In this document: in pieces, positions 11,646-22,136 of the stretch
Position numbering within the stretch: the first letter of the stretch is position 1
Layout of the letters: the number at the start of each line of letters is the position of its first letter
Assembly (NCBI GenBank): GCA_024734495.1
Contig: JALMQS010000187.1
Location: 7,275,499 to 7,339,498, forward strand
From: Forficula auricularia
Taxonomy: Eukaryota; Arthropoda; Insecta; Dermaptera; Forficulidae
DNA length: 64,000 nt
Direction of reading: 5' to 3'
The notes under the pieces: model-generated
Database searches by the model: none
Seen by the model: only the letters and a program-made list of their open reading frames with translations
What the model was told of the DNA's origin: nothing
Program-made: the position numbers and the translations under genes

Positions 11646-12365
11646 AAGCTTCTATCCTTAGATATCACGAGCCTTTTCACTAATATACCGCCAAACGAAA
11701 CAAAACAGTTAGTAGACAAAATTATTTTCAGGTCAGTTGGCCTAAACAACCTGGAAAAAATGGATCTAAGCAGTCTGGTCCACACATGTATCAACCACAA
11801 TTTCTTTCAATTTGGGACAAAATTTTATGAACAAAGGGAGGGATTATCAATAGGATCTCCATTGTCCCCGTTATTAGCAGAAATATTCTTAAATGATTTT
11901 GAAAATAAATTCCTTGACAATGAAAAATATTCAAAAAACATTATATACTATTATCGATACGTAGATGATATAATTTTACTATGGGGGGGAACAAATAGAC
12001 AATTAGACACATTTATAGAATATATAAATAATCTTCATGAGAAAATTAAATTCACAGTAGAGAAAGAAAAAGAGAAAATACTAAATTTTTTAGATTTAAA
12101 AATAAACATCTCCGGAAATAAGCACACCTTTGAAATTTATAGAAAACCCACAGCTACTGACATTGTAATACATAAAAATTCTTGTAGACCAATGTCACAT
12201 AAACACGCAGCCTTCCATTCAATGATACATAGACTAATAAATATACCTTTATCAGAAAAAGCATATTCACAGGAATTAGAGACAATTAAAGAAATCGCGG
12301 TAAATAATGGGTACGAAGCAAGCCTTATAGACCAAATGTTAAATAAAAAAAAATTGAAAAATTAA
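11646..12365 (+). pseudogene. PLE reverse transcriptase, N-terminally truncated
   Basis: RNA-dependent DNA polymerase of a Penelope-like element, expected to copy the element RNA at a nicked chromosomal target. The frame is open from the insertion point. It begins at motif A (LSLDITSLFTNIP, with the catalytic Asp), followed by motif B (QREGLSIGSPLSPLLAEI), motif C (YRYVDDIILL, with the Asp pair) and later EIYRKPTATD. Fingers and everything upstream of motif A are missing, so about the N-terminal half of a usual PLE protein is absent. The frame fails in an A-rich run near 12346-12361, and the endonuclease continues in the -1 frame, so a one-base indel broke a single former polyprotein. Open codons upstream of 11646 belong to the MITE and are accidental. 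Confidence 0.9.
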
Positions 12366-12895
12366 CCCTGGAATCAGTATATTCACAAAAGAATGAAAAA
12401 GAAAAAGAAAATCCTAGAATAGTTCTTCCATATTATGGACAAATTTCGGAAAAATTAAAACAAAAAATGAAAAAATTAGGGTTCAAAACAGTATTCAAAA
12501 CTCCAATTACTCTAGGAAAAGATTTAGGTTCAAATAAAAAAGACAAATTACCAAATATAGAAAAAGAAGGGGTTTATAGTTTGAAATGCAAAGATTGCGA
12601 AGCAATATATGTGGGAAAAACCGAGAGAAATCTGAAAATTCGACTAAATGAACACATAAGAGATTATAAAAATAAAAAGTACGAAAATTCTTTTGCAGAA
12701 CATTTAAATTCAAACAATCACTCCTTCCCAGAAGGTATTAGATTAATAAAAGGAGAAAAGAACCCGAAATTGATTAGCGCAATCGAATCTTTAGAAATTT
12801 TGAAGTCATTCAATAGAAATTCTGAACTCTGTTTAAACAATCAAATTGAACTATCCAATAGTAATCTACTTAAGATGTTTGCTAACAAAAGATAA
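12366..12895 (+). pseudogene. PLE GIY-YIG endonuclease domain
   Basis: C-terminal part of the same former polyprotein, -1 relative to the reverse transcriptase. The frame is open from about 12366, and the first ATG at 12467 is not a genuine start. The domain reads GVYSLKCKDCEAIYVGKT, giving the GIY and YIG equivalents (GVY, YVG) with the CxxC pair typical of PLE endonucleases between them. The expected Arg follows in RLNEHIRDYK, with a His/Asn-rich segment AEHLNSNNHSF. The role is nicking the target to prime reverse transcription. It ends at TAA about 190 bases before the hammerhead. Apart from the upstream frameshift the domain looks intact, so the copy is fairly young. Confidence 0.9.
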
Positions 12896-13087
12896 AAAGA
12901 AAAAAAGGAAAAAATTCCTCCTTTCTAAGAAGAAAGGAGAAAGGGAAACATATTGTTATATTTGAATGTGAGCCCAGATAGAGTGTCTTTATTAGTTCCT
13001 AGCCCTCCAGCAGTGACGAAAGAACACCAAGTTTTCAATATCCATATGATATTGACTCCATGAAAAACATTTATAATTGAAGAAAGA

Positions 13088-13122
13088 CTGATGATGAAGA
13101 CCAAGTCTTCGAAACTATAGTC
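13088..13122 (+). ncRNA. Hammerhead ribozyme in the PLE 3' terminal repeat, family B
   Basis: CUGAUGA, one unpaired U, a perfect 6-bp helix II (GAAGAC/GUCUUC) with CAA loop, GAAAC, UAUA loop and GUC. All core residues are present. Helix III is 2 bp. Helix I is discontinuous, with the first two pairs AG/UC. It lies between the endonuclease stop and the element's 3' end, where PLE hammerheads are known to sit. It could process multimeric transcripts or define the RNA end. Confidence 0.75.
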
Positions 13123-13945
13123 TCAAACAAATAAATAATATATATACAGATATATCATCTTGAGATATATGTGTATATGTTTATTTGCATCTAGCAGAGG
13201 ACAACCTCTTTGTTTCTCTTTGTGAGATAACATTAAGAGTTTTGGGCCTATTTGCCCTTATTTTAAACACAAAGGTTTTAAGGTGTCCGCTTTAAGGCAT
13301 GTATCCACTTTTGGGTCACTTACTTTATCTTATTCTAGGGTAAAGTACCTTAAAATATAATTTTACTAAAAACTTTATATAACCTTTTTTGTGGTCTTTA
13401 AGGTACTTAATTAGAATATTAAATTTAATCAAAATTAGTTAACTCATTTGTAAGATATTTAGAAAAAATTAAAAAAGTTCTGGAATAAAATACTCATGTT
13501 TGTGGGCCCATATGAGCCAAAAACTAATCAGCGCTTCAATTTGTTAAAGTAATGGTAGGTTTTTAATTTCATTTCAATCCGTTGAACGGTGTAGAAAAAC
13601 GTCGATGAAAAAAAATGGTAACATATACGTATGTATAAATGTTCATTCATCCATCCACCCAACTCCATCCACTATACGAAAAAATCGCACTTTTTGGCCT
13701 CTAGCCGAAACCCCACCTCATTTGTTAATACCGTCACGTGCCAAAATTCAACCTAAATGAAAACTACAATGTGACTTTGATTGAGACCACGTGTTCCCTT
13801 ATCTTTACCTGAGGACCCTTTGAAGTCGCAGATCCAATATTGGTTAAAGTAAAAATGGGGAAATGGCTTGCGCCTTTTTTTTGCAAGGTAGACATACCCA
13901 TAATTCATTTGCCAAATTAGTTGACTAACTAGCAGGGGCTTCCAT

Positions 13946-14439
13946 TAAATGCGGTGTGGTTATTAAATGATCAGGCTGATGCTGCTACGTTTAAAGACCG
14001 ATCGTTCCGCGACAGGCTTGACCAATATAAATGTCCAGAGATCATTGATTTTTACAACCAATTCATTTTTATTGAAAGGCGAGATGGGAAACAAATTTCA
14101 AAATAATTTGTAAGCTAAAAGAAATAAGGAACAACTTTATAATTAAAATTAAGAAAAATTCAATTGACCTATAAAAGCGTCTCTTATTTAAAAAAAAATC
14201 ACATTTTCAATCTCTTTTAAATTCACTCTTATTACGTTACTACATAACACATAACACTCAAGTCTGCGATGAAATATAATTTCAATAATTTATACTATTC
14301 TTATAGATTTTCGGCTGCTGAAACCAAAAAAGGATTTATTTTTAAGTATCAATTAATCATTAATTACTATAAATTATCTGGAAATATTTTTTAATATAGC
14401 ATGAAATATTTTCGGAAAGGTATATGAGTAGGGTTACTC
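13946..14439. other. No gene seen
   Basis: AT-rich sequence without recognisable repeats or conserved frames. Confidence 0.5.
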
Positions 14440-14600
14440 TATTTTTTGACCTATAAAAATCTTCTATATGTTCTTTTATAAGATTCTTTTAATCACATCT
14501 ACTTATTGGTATAGTGAAAAATAAAATTAAAAAATCTTAGTTATTGAATAAGTACTGGGAGTTTGGAGAGTGGAAATCCGCTAAAAATACTTGTTTTTTT

Positions 14601-14808
14601 AATTGAATGTAATGGAAGGCAGCCCAGAGGTAGTGAGGAAAGAAAAAATTAACGCATATCAAATAAGGTGTAATTTATTGGAATCCTTCCTCCTTTCCTT
14701 TCAAACCGACGTTTCGGAGGATTTTCCCTCCTTCTTCAGGGTTTCAAAGGGTCAATGAATGAAACAAATAAAATGTTTCCTTCTTCTCTCCTTCCATTAC
14801 ATTCAATT
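14601..14808. mobile_element. HHR fold-back element, family A
   Basis: The outer arms AATTGAATGTAATGGAAGG (14601-14619) and its reverse complement (14790-14808) enclose about 170 bp with the cleanest hammerhead in the window on the minus strand. A relative lies at 40.58-40.83 kb. No target duplication is evident. Confidence 0.6.
14697..14750 (-). ncRNA. Hammerhead ribozyme, family A (best fold)
   Basis: On the minus strand: CUGAAGA, unpaired A, perfect 5-bp helix II (GGAGG/CCUCC) with GAAAAU loop, then GAAAC and GUC. Helix I is formed by CCTTTGAAACC and GGTTTGAAAGG, complementary at 10 of 11 positions with a central G-G mismatch. Every conserved core base is present (core 14708-14739). Helix III is loopless (GAAACGUC). 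The long helix I makes this the strongest candidate for a folded ribozyme here. Confidence 0.8.
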
Positions 14809-15310
14809 AAAATTTCTACCAGTCCGTCTCTCTCCAGAGAAAATTTCGTTGCAAAAAACTTGTTTTTTTTTTAATAAATTTTTTTAAACCTTATTTTTTT
14901 ATTGGGGCATTGAAGAATTAGTTAAATACTAGTCTTAATTTTTGAGTATGTTTTGGGGTTCTGAAAAGTAAAAAACGCGTGAAAGTAGAGGCCCCTCTAA
15001 TTTGGCCTGTAAAAATACTTTTTTTTTTAACATTTTTTTCGAAATCATATCTATAATACTTATCGTTCTATTGAAGAATATCATAAAAATAACAAAGTCT
15101 TTGTTTTTGAATAAGTATTTGGGGTTTAGAGAGTGAAAATCGTTTAAAACGAGTATGAAAACGAAGCTCCTTCTTTCTATATTCTTATGTTCTTTTTGAA
15201 TTTTTTAAATCATACATATCTATTTGTCAGCGCATTGAAATATAAAAAACTATAAAATACCAAAATCTTATTTTTTGACTAAGTTATGAGGGTTTGAAAT
15301 TAATGAAAAT

Positions 15311-16377
15311 TTAAAAAAATATATCAGAACACTGTACCTATTTGTACTTTTAGTTCTTTGCAATTAGATTGAATTTTTATTAAAATGCATTCCAATTAAA
15401 TACCTCAACAACATTCAATTTATAACTTAATGAGTGGTGATTAAATTTACGAATATCAATCCAACTTAATAGAGAATATAAAATTAAAAGAAGAAAAAAA
15501 TTCCTACTCTTTAATTTATTCAATCTGACTAGGCTGTAGATGACTTTGTAAGATTGACTTAATAAAACTGCAAGCAAATTAATTTCCACTCTAACCAATT
15601 AAGTTATTGTCTATAATAGTTTCAATGGGAGTGAAATTTAAGAATCTCTCTATTCATTCATTTTTGATAAAGATAAATGCGTCATCAAATGACGCTCTAC
15701 AACGTAATTTAATAAATATTTACTTTTAAGATAAATAATATATTTATATGTAGATCTATACTAGCTAGCTGATTCAGTCACGTACTCAAAAATTCTTTTA
15801 GTAGTATAATTTTATTTTTGAAAAATAATCAAAATTTAAAAAACAAAAAACTCTTGGGTTCGTTTCTGAGATTAATGACCTGGTGTTTCGGACTGCAGTT
15901 AAATATTGGAAACCGTCCATTTAGATAAAGTACTTCTTCCTAATAAATTTCAGCTTATGAGAACTAATTTTGTGGCTTAATAATTTCGATTTTTTGAACC
16001 CCCCAATTTCGGAAAATAGTTTCTTACCTTTTTAATTCTGGGCTATCTTATCCACTAAATTTCAACTTTCTGTTGTTTTTGTTTCAGAGATTTAATGTTT
16101 TTAAATATTTGGAGCTTCCTTCACCCCCATTTTGCTTATAAGGAATATTCATGGAATCTTTTGAATAATCTATCTGCGAAATTTAAATTTTTTTGAAAAT
16201 CTTTTCCCCTAATATTTTAGGTCTCAGAAATTAAACTAAAACCAAAACTTGGCTATGAACTCTCCATCTGCTTTGTAATTTGACTTTGATTTACTTGAGA
16301 TTGACAATTTAAGGGATATCAATATTTATTTGTTTTATTTCCTTATTTTCAATTGTTTCCCTTATATCAGGGCTTCT
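15311..16377. other. No gene seen
   Basis: AT-rich DNA with short uninformative frames and no recognisable element. Confidence 0.5.
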
Positions 16378-16763
16378 TAAACTTTTTCATTCATCGTTGA
16401 GATTTTTTTCGTGAGATATTAAATAAAGCAGCAGGGCCAACCTTATTTTCGGCTCGCTTGTATGGCGCAGTACTTTGCAAACTGTGAGTTTGGGGCACAT
16501 TTTGTTTCTGAAATAGCTTATATACTGGAATCATAATGGGGTAGCACTATTATGATGAGATTTTTGAGGTATCTTTCGATATGTAAATATAATTTACAGC
16601 TCTACTTGGCCAGTGTTACGAATTTTTACAATTGCGCTGTAGAGAAAATGTAATATATTAAATTAATAATAAATAAGGGATTGAGAATAATGTTTCTTTA
16701 AATTAATTAAATTTCGTTTTGCGATCCCATTTGGGGTCACGGCCAATTGTTTAAGAAACGCTG
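16378..16763. mobile_element. hAT-type MITE, ~386 bp
   Basis: It begins CAGGGCTTCTTAAAC and ends GTTTAAGAAACGCTG, inverted termini with two mismatches. The flanks CCTTATAT and CCTTAAGA share five of eight positions, so the 8-bp duplication is decayed. Subterminal GGGGTCACGGCCAATTG-like sequence is typical of old hAT copies. No transposase frame. Confidence 0.65.
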
Positions 16764-18213
16764 CCTTAAGAGTTAGACAAATTTCAAATCTTCCATCTCC
16801 GATAAGCTTGTAAAATTTCAGTTTATGTATACCTATATGGAGAGAAAGATTTTCAAAATATGATACAAAGAGTTCTTAGTAAAAGTATAGGTAGTACTAT
16901 TGATGAACAATACGTACGTTTGAATAGAATACAAATGAAGTAATAAAATTTTTGCAGACGACAGTCTGAGTATTGCAGCATTAGATAGAATGATTAATTA
17001 CTTAATTTAAATTTTCAATTACAAATTGTCTAATTTTTAACAACATTTTAATTAAATCTATTTCTGTCTGATAAACAAGTTGCTGAAACTATGTTTTATT
17101 AAAGTTTAAACACTCAAACAGACTTAGAAGATTATTTGTCCGACTTTTACCTGGACCGAAAATGCATTCTATAGCCCCTGGGAGCTGATCTTCTTTTTTG
17201 GAGATAAGGGTCTGAATTCCCGATAATTCCCTTTAGATTCGACAAAATAATTAAATTAAGATCCAAACTACACTGTTGTAATAAGCCGAAAAAGGCCGCT
17301 TTCATTTTAATCAGGAGATTTGTTAAAAAAATAAGATAATGAATATAGAATACTGGAAAATTAAAAAAAAGAAGAAGCATATGAATCGACGAACATCTTG
17401 TTTAGATTTTTGGTCAATGGGGTTTTTTATTCGGTCACCATCCCAGGGAAATTAATCTTAAATATCGAAAGTATTCTAAATAAATTAATAAATTTATGAT
17501 CAATATGATTCCCTTTTACAAAAATTCAAGGTGTTCCTAGTTATAAAAAGCATTTATCAAGGTTTGATAAACGAAAAAACTACGTAAGAGTTCATTATTT
17601 ATATATATTTTTTGTCTCTCTAATCGTTAACAACATTTGAATTAACTTTCAAGGGCGAAAACAAAATGAACAATAAAACCATCAATTCGCAGTTTCAAAA
17701 TTAAGATTGCAACCTGATTAGTTTTTTATTTGTGGTTAAGTTTTAATCATAATTTGTCTGCAAAATGCTGATAAATAAATATGAATGTGCAAAATAGCGT
17801 GAGAAACTCGTTTTAGTCATGGATTATCTTGGTAAAGTTCGTTCACTTTAAACCTTGTGTTTGGCGATATAATTGGCTTAAAGGTTAATTTCAATATTAT
17901 AGTTAAATATACAATAATTACTACAAAATAAGCTTTACATTTTTCTCCTTGTTATAATCAGTATCTAATGAACAATTTCAACCTAAATAACAAAGAGTTG
18001 TGAAAAGATGCTTCGGCTGTTTACCAAAAGAATAATTTCAGTTTAAGCCATCTAGATTAATCATTTTTCTTAAGATATTCTGATTCGAATGCACAATCTT
18101 TCAACACATAAATATGGACTCTTTTTCAAACGCTTTAGAGAAAGACTGGGAATGTTAAGAATTACTGAGATCTTTCATTGTTCCTTCTATTCAAGGTAAA
18201 CAACGAGAATCCA
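16764..18213. other. No gene seen
   Basis: AT-rich. The segment 17147-17400 is open for 77 codons on the minus strand but has no recognisable domain. Confidence 0.45.
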
Positions 18214-18216
18214 TAA

Positions 18217-18545
18217 GGGGCCGTCCATAAATTGCGTCACAATAATTTCAAGATTTTTAGACCCCCCTCCCCTGTGTCACATTCTGTCACATTTTCATTA
18301 AGCCCTCCATGTATTGTGACGTCACACTATCACTTTTATATCCTATAATTTAATAATTGAAGAAATTTTTTGATAAATTAATTATACATCAACTAACCTG
18401 AAATCTAAAAAAATATTTGAAAATTTTTTAATTTGACTTTTGTGACGTAACAATTTTTAGATCCCCGGGCCCCCTGTCACATTTTGTCACAAATCTGAGA
18501 TGCCCCATCCCCCCTTACTGTGTGACATAATTTATGAACGGCCCC
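18217..18545. mobile_element. PIF/Harbinger-like MITE
   Basis: Inverted termini GGGGCCGTCCATAAATT and AATTTATGAACGGCCCC are flanked on both sides by TAA (18214-18216 and 18546-18548), a 3-bp duplication typical of PIF/Harbinger elements. Subterminal TGTCAC/GTGACA motifs repeat several times (GACGTCACAC, TGTGACGTAAC). Length 329 bp, non-coding. Confidence 0.75.
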
Positions 18546-18548
18546 TAA

Positions 18549-19010
18549 TGTTCCCAGACTATCTCTTATAAATACTTCACACACCTTCAGAATTGAGTGT
18601 CAAAACTGATGAAATTATTTCATTTTAAAAATGTCTAATCTAGGTGATTCCAGTTGAAACTTGAATTTTTTACAGTTAAAATACTGTTTCAAATATTAGG
18701 CCTTGTGAGTATTTCTTTTATATTAAACCTACCATGGTGTCATTGTTTAATAATGATGACTTTTATAAAGTCGCAGTAATTTAAAATAATAAATTTCCTT
18801 TTATGCTTATAGATTTTTATTTAAAGCCAGACAGGTTCACTAATTCAGTGGCGGAATAATTTCTTCTTATATATTTCAATAGAGAAATAGTTGACTTCCT
18901 TGATTGTTATCAAAGTTAAATTTATCAACCCTTATTTTTAGGAATTATAAAATATGAGCGAACCCTAATCCCAAAATAATTGAACACACTCAGAAGTATG
19001 TAACATGAAT
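18549..19010. other. No gene seen
   Basis: AT-rich sequence without recognisable elements. Confidence 0.5.
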
Positions 19011-19120
19011 AGCAGGGAATTGGACAAAAATTAAAAACACAGAATTTTTATTAAATGGGCCAGATGTTTCGTCAATTTATTTTGACTTCCTCAGTTTTGT
19101 CTAATTCCTTACTATTCCTG
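19011..19120. mobile_element. Small fold-back with HHR-like core
   Basis: AGCAGGGAATTGGACAAAAA on the left and TTTTGTCTAATTCC...TTCCTG on the right are inverted copies. Between them is a hammerhead core on the minus strand. No duplication recognised. Confidence 0.5.
19063..19094 (-). ncRNA. Hammerhead-like motif
   Basis: CUGAGGA, unpaired A, perfect 5-bp helix II (GUCAA/UUGAC) with AAUAAA loop, GAAAC and AUC. All core bases fit CUGANGA...GAAA...NUH. Helix III has a C-A mismatch and helix I is almost absent, so activity is doubtful. Confidence 0.5.
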
Positions 19121-20865
19121 TTACAAATTTATTATGGATGCAAATGATAAAACTCAGAAGTATCTTTCTTGAATTTTAAATTACTTCTCAAATTATCCTA
19201 CCTATTTCAGGAGCTCAAATACTTTGGGTGGATTCGACTGGAATAATCAAGCTTCAATATTACCCCAAGAAGAAGAAGTCAAATACACGCTAGGTCTAAG
19301 AAATCGGAGTGGCTATTTAATCAAAATGAATATCGACTTACAGATATTATTTCCAGAAATTAAAGCTTGTAACATGAATAAAATAAATTGCATTAATATA
19401 GAAAATGAATTTAATATAAATTTAGTCCATTTTATATTCAATGAAGTGTTCAGGTATAGTGGCCTGAAAGTTATTGTTAGTACTCTGCTGGTTCTTATAA
19501 TTTATGCTCGATACACAAGGGTGGTCAATGTAGCAGGATCTACTAAATTAAAAAAAAAATCCTGGGTCTTTCCTAATTGTTTGACAACGAATGAATTAAC
19601 AGGCTGCACGTGAAATGTAGCATTATCTTGTGTTAAAAATTGATGCCTACGCCCATTTTCCTGAAGATGACACAACCTTTTATTTTACCAATGGATTATC
19701 CTATAATTTATTAATTAATAATTATTAGATGCGTGCAGCATGTGGGACGAAACTAAAAAGAAGAAGAAAAAAAAGAAGAAGAACAAATGAATCCATTTAA
19801 ATCCGTCTATTATGCAAATGTAGATCTGCAATTCAGAAGATTAAAATGATTGGCAATCAAGTAGTGAGTGAGGCGGTGAAAAAATAAAATCAAACACAAA
19901 TTAAATAAAAAAGAATCATAATGAAATGTAATAAATTAAAAAAAGTAAAATATTTTATGGTAAAAGGAAAAAGTGAGGAAAAAATAAATAAATATGAACA
20001 GGTAACTAACTAACAAGGATGTAGTTTTGGAGGTGTTCGGATGATGTCATCCAGATACATTGCAATCAGAGGACAATAGCCCTGAAGGTCATGACCCTTA
20101 GGCCAGGCATTAACAAGTTGCAAAATATTATTAATAGATGATAAAAGTGATGATTAAAAATGAGCTCAACTCAAGTTCCATTAGGACATTCACTTACATG
20201 TTTTCTTGGTCACGAATCTTGTTCTCATTGGAGTTAATGGATTACATTCGTGGAAATCATTCAACTCTCGAGGGTAAAAAAGAAAGACCAAAAATAACAA
20301 AAAAAAGCTGGTTCTCAACAAGGGACGAATTAACGACACCTATATAGGCATAAGTATTTAATTCAATCGAAAATGTGACTTATCATATTTTTAGAAATGT
20401 CTGAAACTATGCATTTTTTCTCTCTGTCTGTAGATTAGAGTGACTGTGTCTGACTTCAGATCTCACGATAACTTTACAAAGAAAGCTCTTAGAAAGTTTG
20501 TTTTTTCGATAAAATTGTTCCGTGCTATTTTTTTAATTGATAATTTTACCCAAATCGGGTCAGGTTGATCTCAACAAAAACACTTGTGTAAAAAAAGGCC
20601 AAGTTCGATTAATAAAATCCTTTTGCCAAAAAAAGTAGTGAATGAAATTTTGTAATTTAGTTAAGCTTATGGACGAGTATTCTGGAAAAAAATTTCAGCC
20701 ATGTAGACGTTTCCATTACGAAGTTACAGAGGCGTCAAAATGGCCTGAGTTGTTTCCTGTAAAGGGTAGTCTGGCAGTGCACACATCCCCGCTCGAATCG
20801 AACTTGGCTGGGGCACTGCCGTGCCCCCAGATATAGACGTTACCTATGAATCAAGCTAACCAGGA
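19121..20865. other. No recognised gene
   Basis: A frame of at least 129 codons covers 19224-19613 after a fair acceptor-like CTATTTCAG at about 19204-19212. Its product has a hydrophobic stretch (VSTLLVLIIYA) but matches no family I know. The rest is AT-rich without visible elements. Confidence 0.35.
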
Positions 20866-22136
20866 TTCGAGATATTCTAACGAAAATATATATATATAAA
20901 AATCTTTATAAAATACACTATTTAAAATGAGATCATTTTTTTGAAAATTAATATTTTATTTTCCCTATAAATTTTCAATCAAGTTGATAACGGTCCCCCC
21001 TTTGCATCAATCAGCCTTTTAAGAGAGCGTTCAAAAAGTAAAATTTTTCGAGATATTCAAACGAAAATATAGATTTTATACTCTTTATAAAATACACTAT
21101 TTAAAATGAGATTAATTTTTTGAAAATTAATATTTTATTTTCCCTATAAATTTTCAATCAAGTTGATAAGGGTCCCCCCTTTGCATCAACTGCCCTTCAA
21201 ACAGAGGGTTCAAAAGAAATTTTTTTCGAGATATTCAAACGAAAATATAGATTTTAAACTCTCTACAATCTTTACTATTTAAAATGAGTTTAATTTTTTG
21301 AAAATTAATATTTTATTTTCCCTGGAAATTTTCAATGAAGTTGATAAGGGTCGCCCCTTTACACCAATTACCCTTTTAAGAGAGGGTTCAAAGAGTAATT
21401 TTTTTCGACATATTCAAACGAAAATAAAGATTTTAAACTCTCTACAATATATATTAATTAAAATGAGTTTAATTTTTTGAAAATTAATATTTTATTTTTC
21501 CTGGAAATATTCAATCAAGTTGATAAGGGTACTCCCTTTGTATCAACTACCCTTCGAAGAGGGGGTTCAAAAAGTAAATTTTTTCGAGATATTCAAACTA
21601 AAATATATATTTTAAACTCTCTATAAAATACACTATCTAAAATGAGATTAATCTTTTGAAAATTAATATTTTATTTTCACTAGAAATTTCCAATCAAGTT
21701 GATAAGGGTCCCCCTTTGTATCAATCATCCTTTTAAGAGAGGGTTCAAAGAGTAATTTTTTTCGACATATTCAAACGAAAATATAGATTTTAAACTCTCT
21801 ACAATCTATACTAATTAAAATGAGTTTAATTTTTTGATAAATTAATATTTTATTTTTCCTGGAAATATTCAATCAAGTTGATAAGGGTCCTCCCTTTGTA
21901 TCAACTACCCTTCGAAGAGAGGGTTCAAAAAGTAAATTTTTTCGAGATATTTAAACGAAAATATAGATTTTAAACTCTCTATAAAATACACTATTTAAAA
22001 TGAGATTAATCTTTTGAAAATTAATATTTTATTTTCACTAGAAATTTCCAATCAAGTTGATAAGGGTCCCCCCTTTGTATCAATCACCCTTTTAAGAGAG
22101 GGTTCAAAGAGTAATTTTTTTCGACATATTCAAAAG
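20866..22136 (+). repeat. ~179-bp satellite array with dimeric higher-order pattern
   Basis: The landmark TTCGA(G/C)ATATT recurs at 20866, 21047, 21225, 21404, 21583, 21761, 21941 and 22120, with spacing 178-181 bp, so seven monomers. Each contains AAAATGAG(A/T)TTAAT, GAAAATTAATATTTTATTTT and TCAATCAAGTTGATAAGGGT. From the fourth landmark on, TTCGACATATT and TTCGAGATATT alternate, together with linked variants (CCTTTTAAGAG versus CCTTCGAAGAG, CACTAGAAATTTCC versus CCTGGAAATATTC). This indicates a dimeric unit of about 358 bp. Confidence 0.95.

Larger units (their letters stand above)
11646..13226 (+). mobile_element. 5'-truncated Penelope-like element with 11-bp TSD
   Basis: The insertion is delimited by ATAACATTAAG at 11635-11645 and 13227-13237. 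It contains, in order, reverse transcriptase from motif A onward, a GIY-YIG endonuclease, and a 3' terminal segment with a hammerhead ribozyme. It starts abruptly at RT motif A, as expected from incomplete reverse transcription. The 3' segment ends in CCTCTTTGTTTCTCTTTGT, also found at 27.1, 53.5 and 61.1 kb. RT plus GIY-YIG endonuclease is diagnostic of PLEs. The copy is dead because of the truncation and an internal frameshift. Confidence 0.9.
10751..13325. mobile_element. TA-flanked TIR MITE carrying two nested insertions
   Basis: The termini AAGTAAGTGACC and GGTCACTTACTT are exact inverses, flanked by TA at 10749-10750 and 13326-13327. The empty copy of repeat R reads GTAC-TA-TCTTAA at 32397-32406, which shows the insertion and TA duplication directly. 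The inverted termini are about 90 bp: they include ACCTTAAAAC and AAGGGCAAATAGGCCC, the latter pair at about 11559 and 13247. The left terminus is split by the fold-back repeat at about 10815-11556, and the centre by the PLE at 11646-13226. TA targeting fits the Tc1/mariner-pogo group. Without the insertions the MITE is only about 250 bp. Confidence 0.85.
10690..13945. repeat. Interspersed repeat R, copy 1 (interrupted)
   Basis: Sequence at 10690-10750 plus 13326-13945 is collinear with the uninterrupted copy at about 32330-33030. Shared blocks are GGGCTATATTATACC/GAACTATATTATACC, TTTTAAAGAATTTTAAAAAA, CTTTATATA-CCTTTTTTGTGG and CTTGCGCC. The copy here is split at a TA by the MITE at 10751-13325. 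The class of R is not known and no protein is visible. Confidence 0.8.
14440..15310 (+). repeat. Diverged tandem repeat, ~150-bp unit, about 4 copies
   Basis: Similar paragraphs start near 14440, 14850, 15010 and 15180. Each has an AAAAATACTT(G)TTTTTT-like start, a TTGAAGAAT-type middle and a GAATAAGTA-TGGG(A/G)TTT end. Divergence is high. The array is interrupted by the fold-back element at 14601-14808. Confidence 0.4.

Noticed and set aside
19224..19613. 129-codon frame after an acceptor-like CAG
   Set aside because: Asn/Ile-rich product without homology I can see. Length is within chance expectation given its composition, and no donor or neighbouring exon is visible.
19655..19695. CTGAAGATGACAC box
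   Set aside because: No GAAA box or helix II follows, so it is not a hammerhead.
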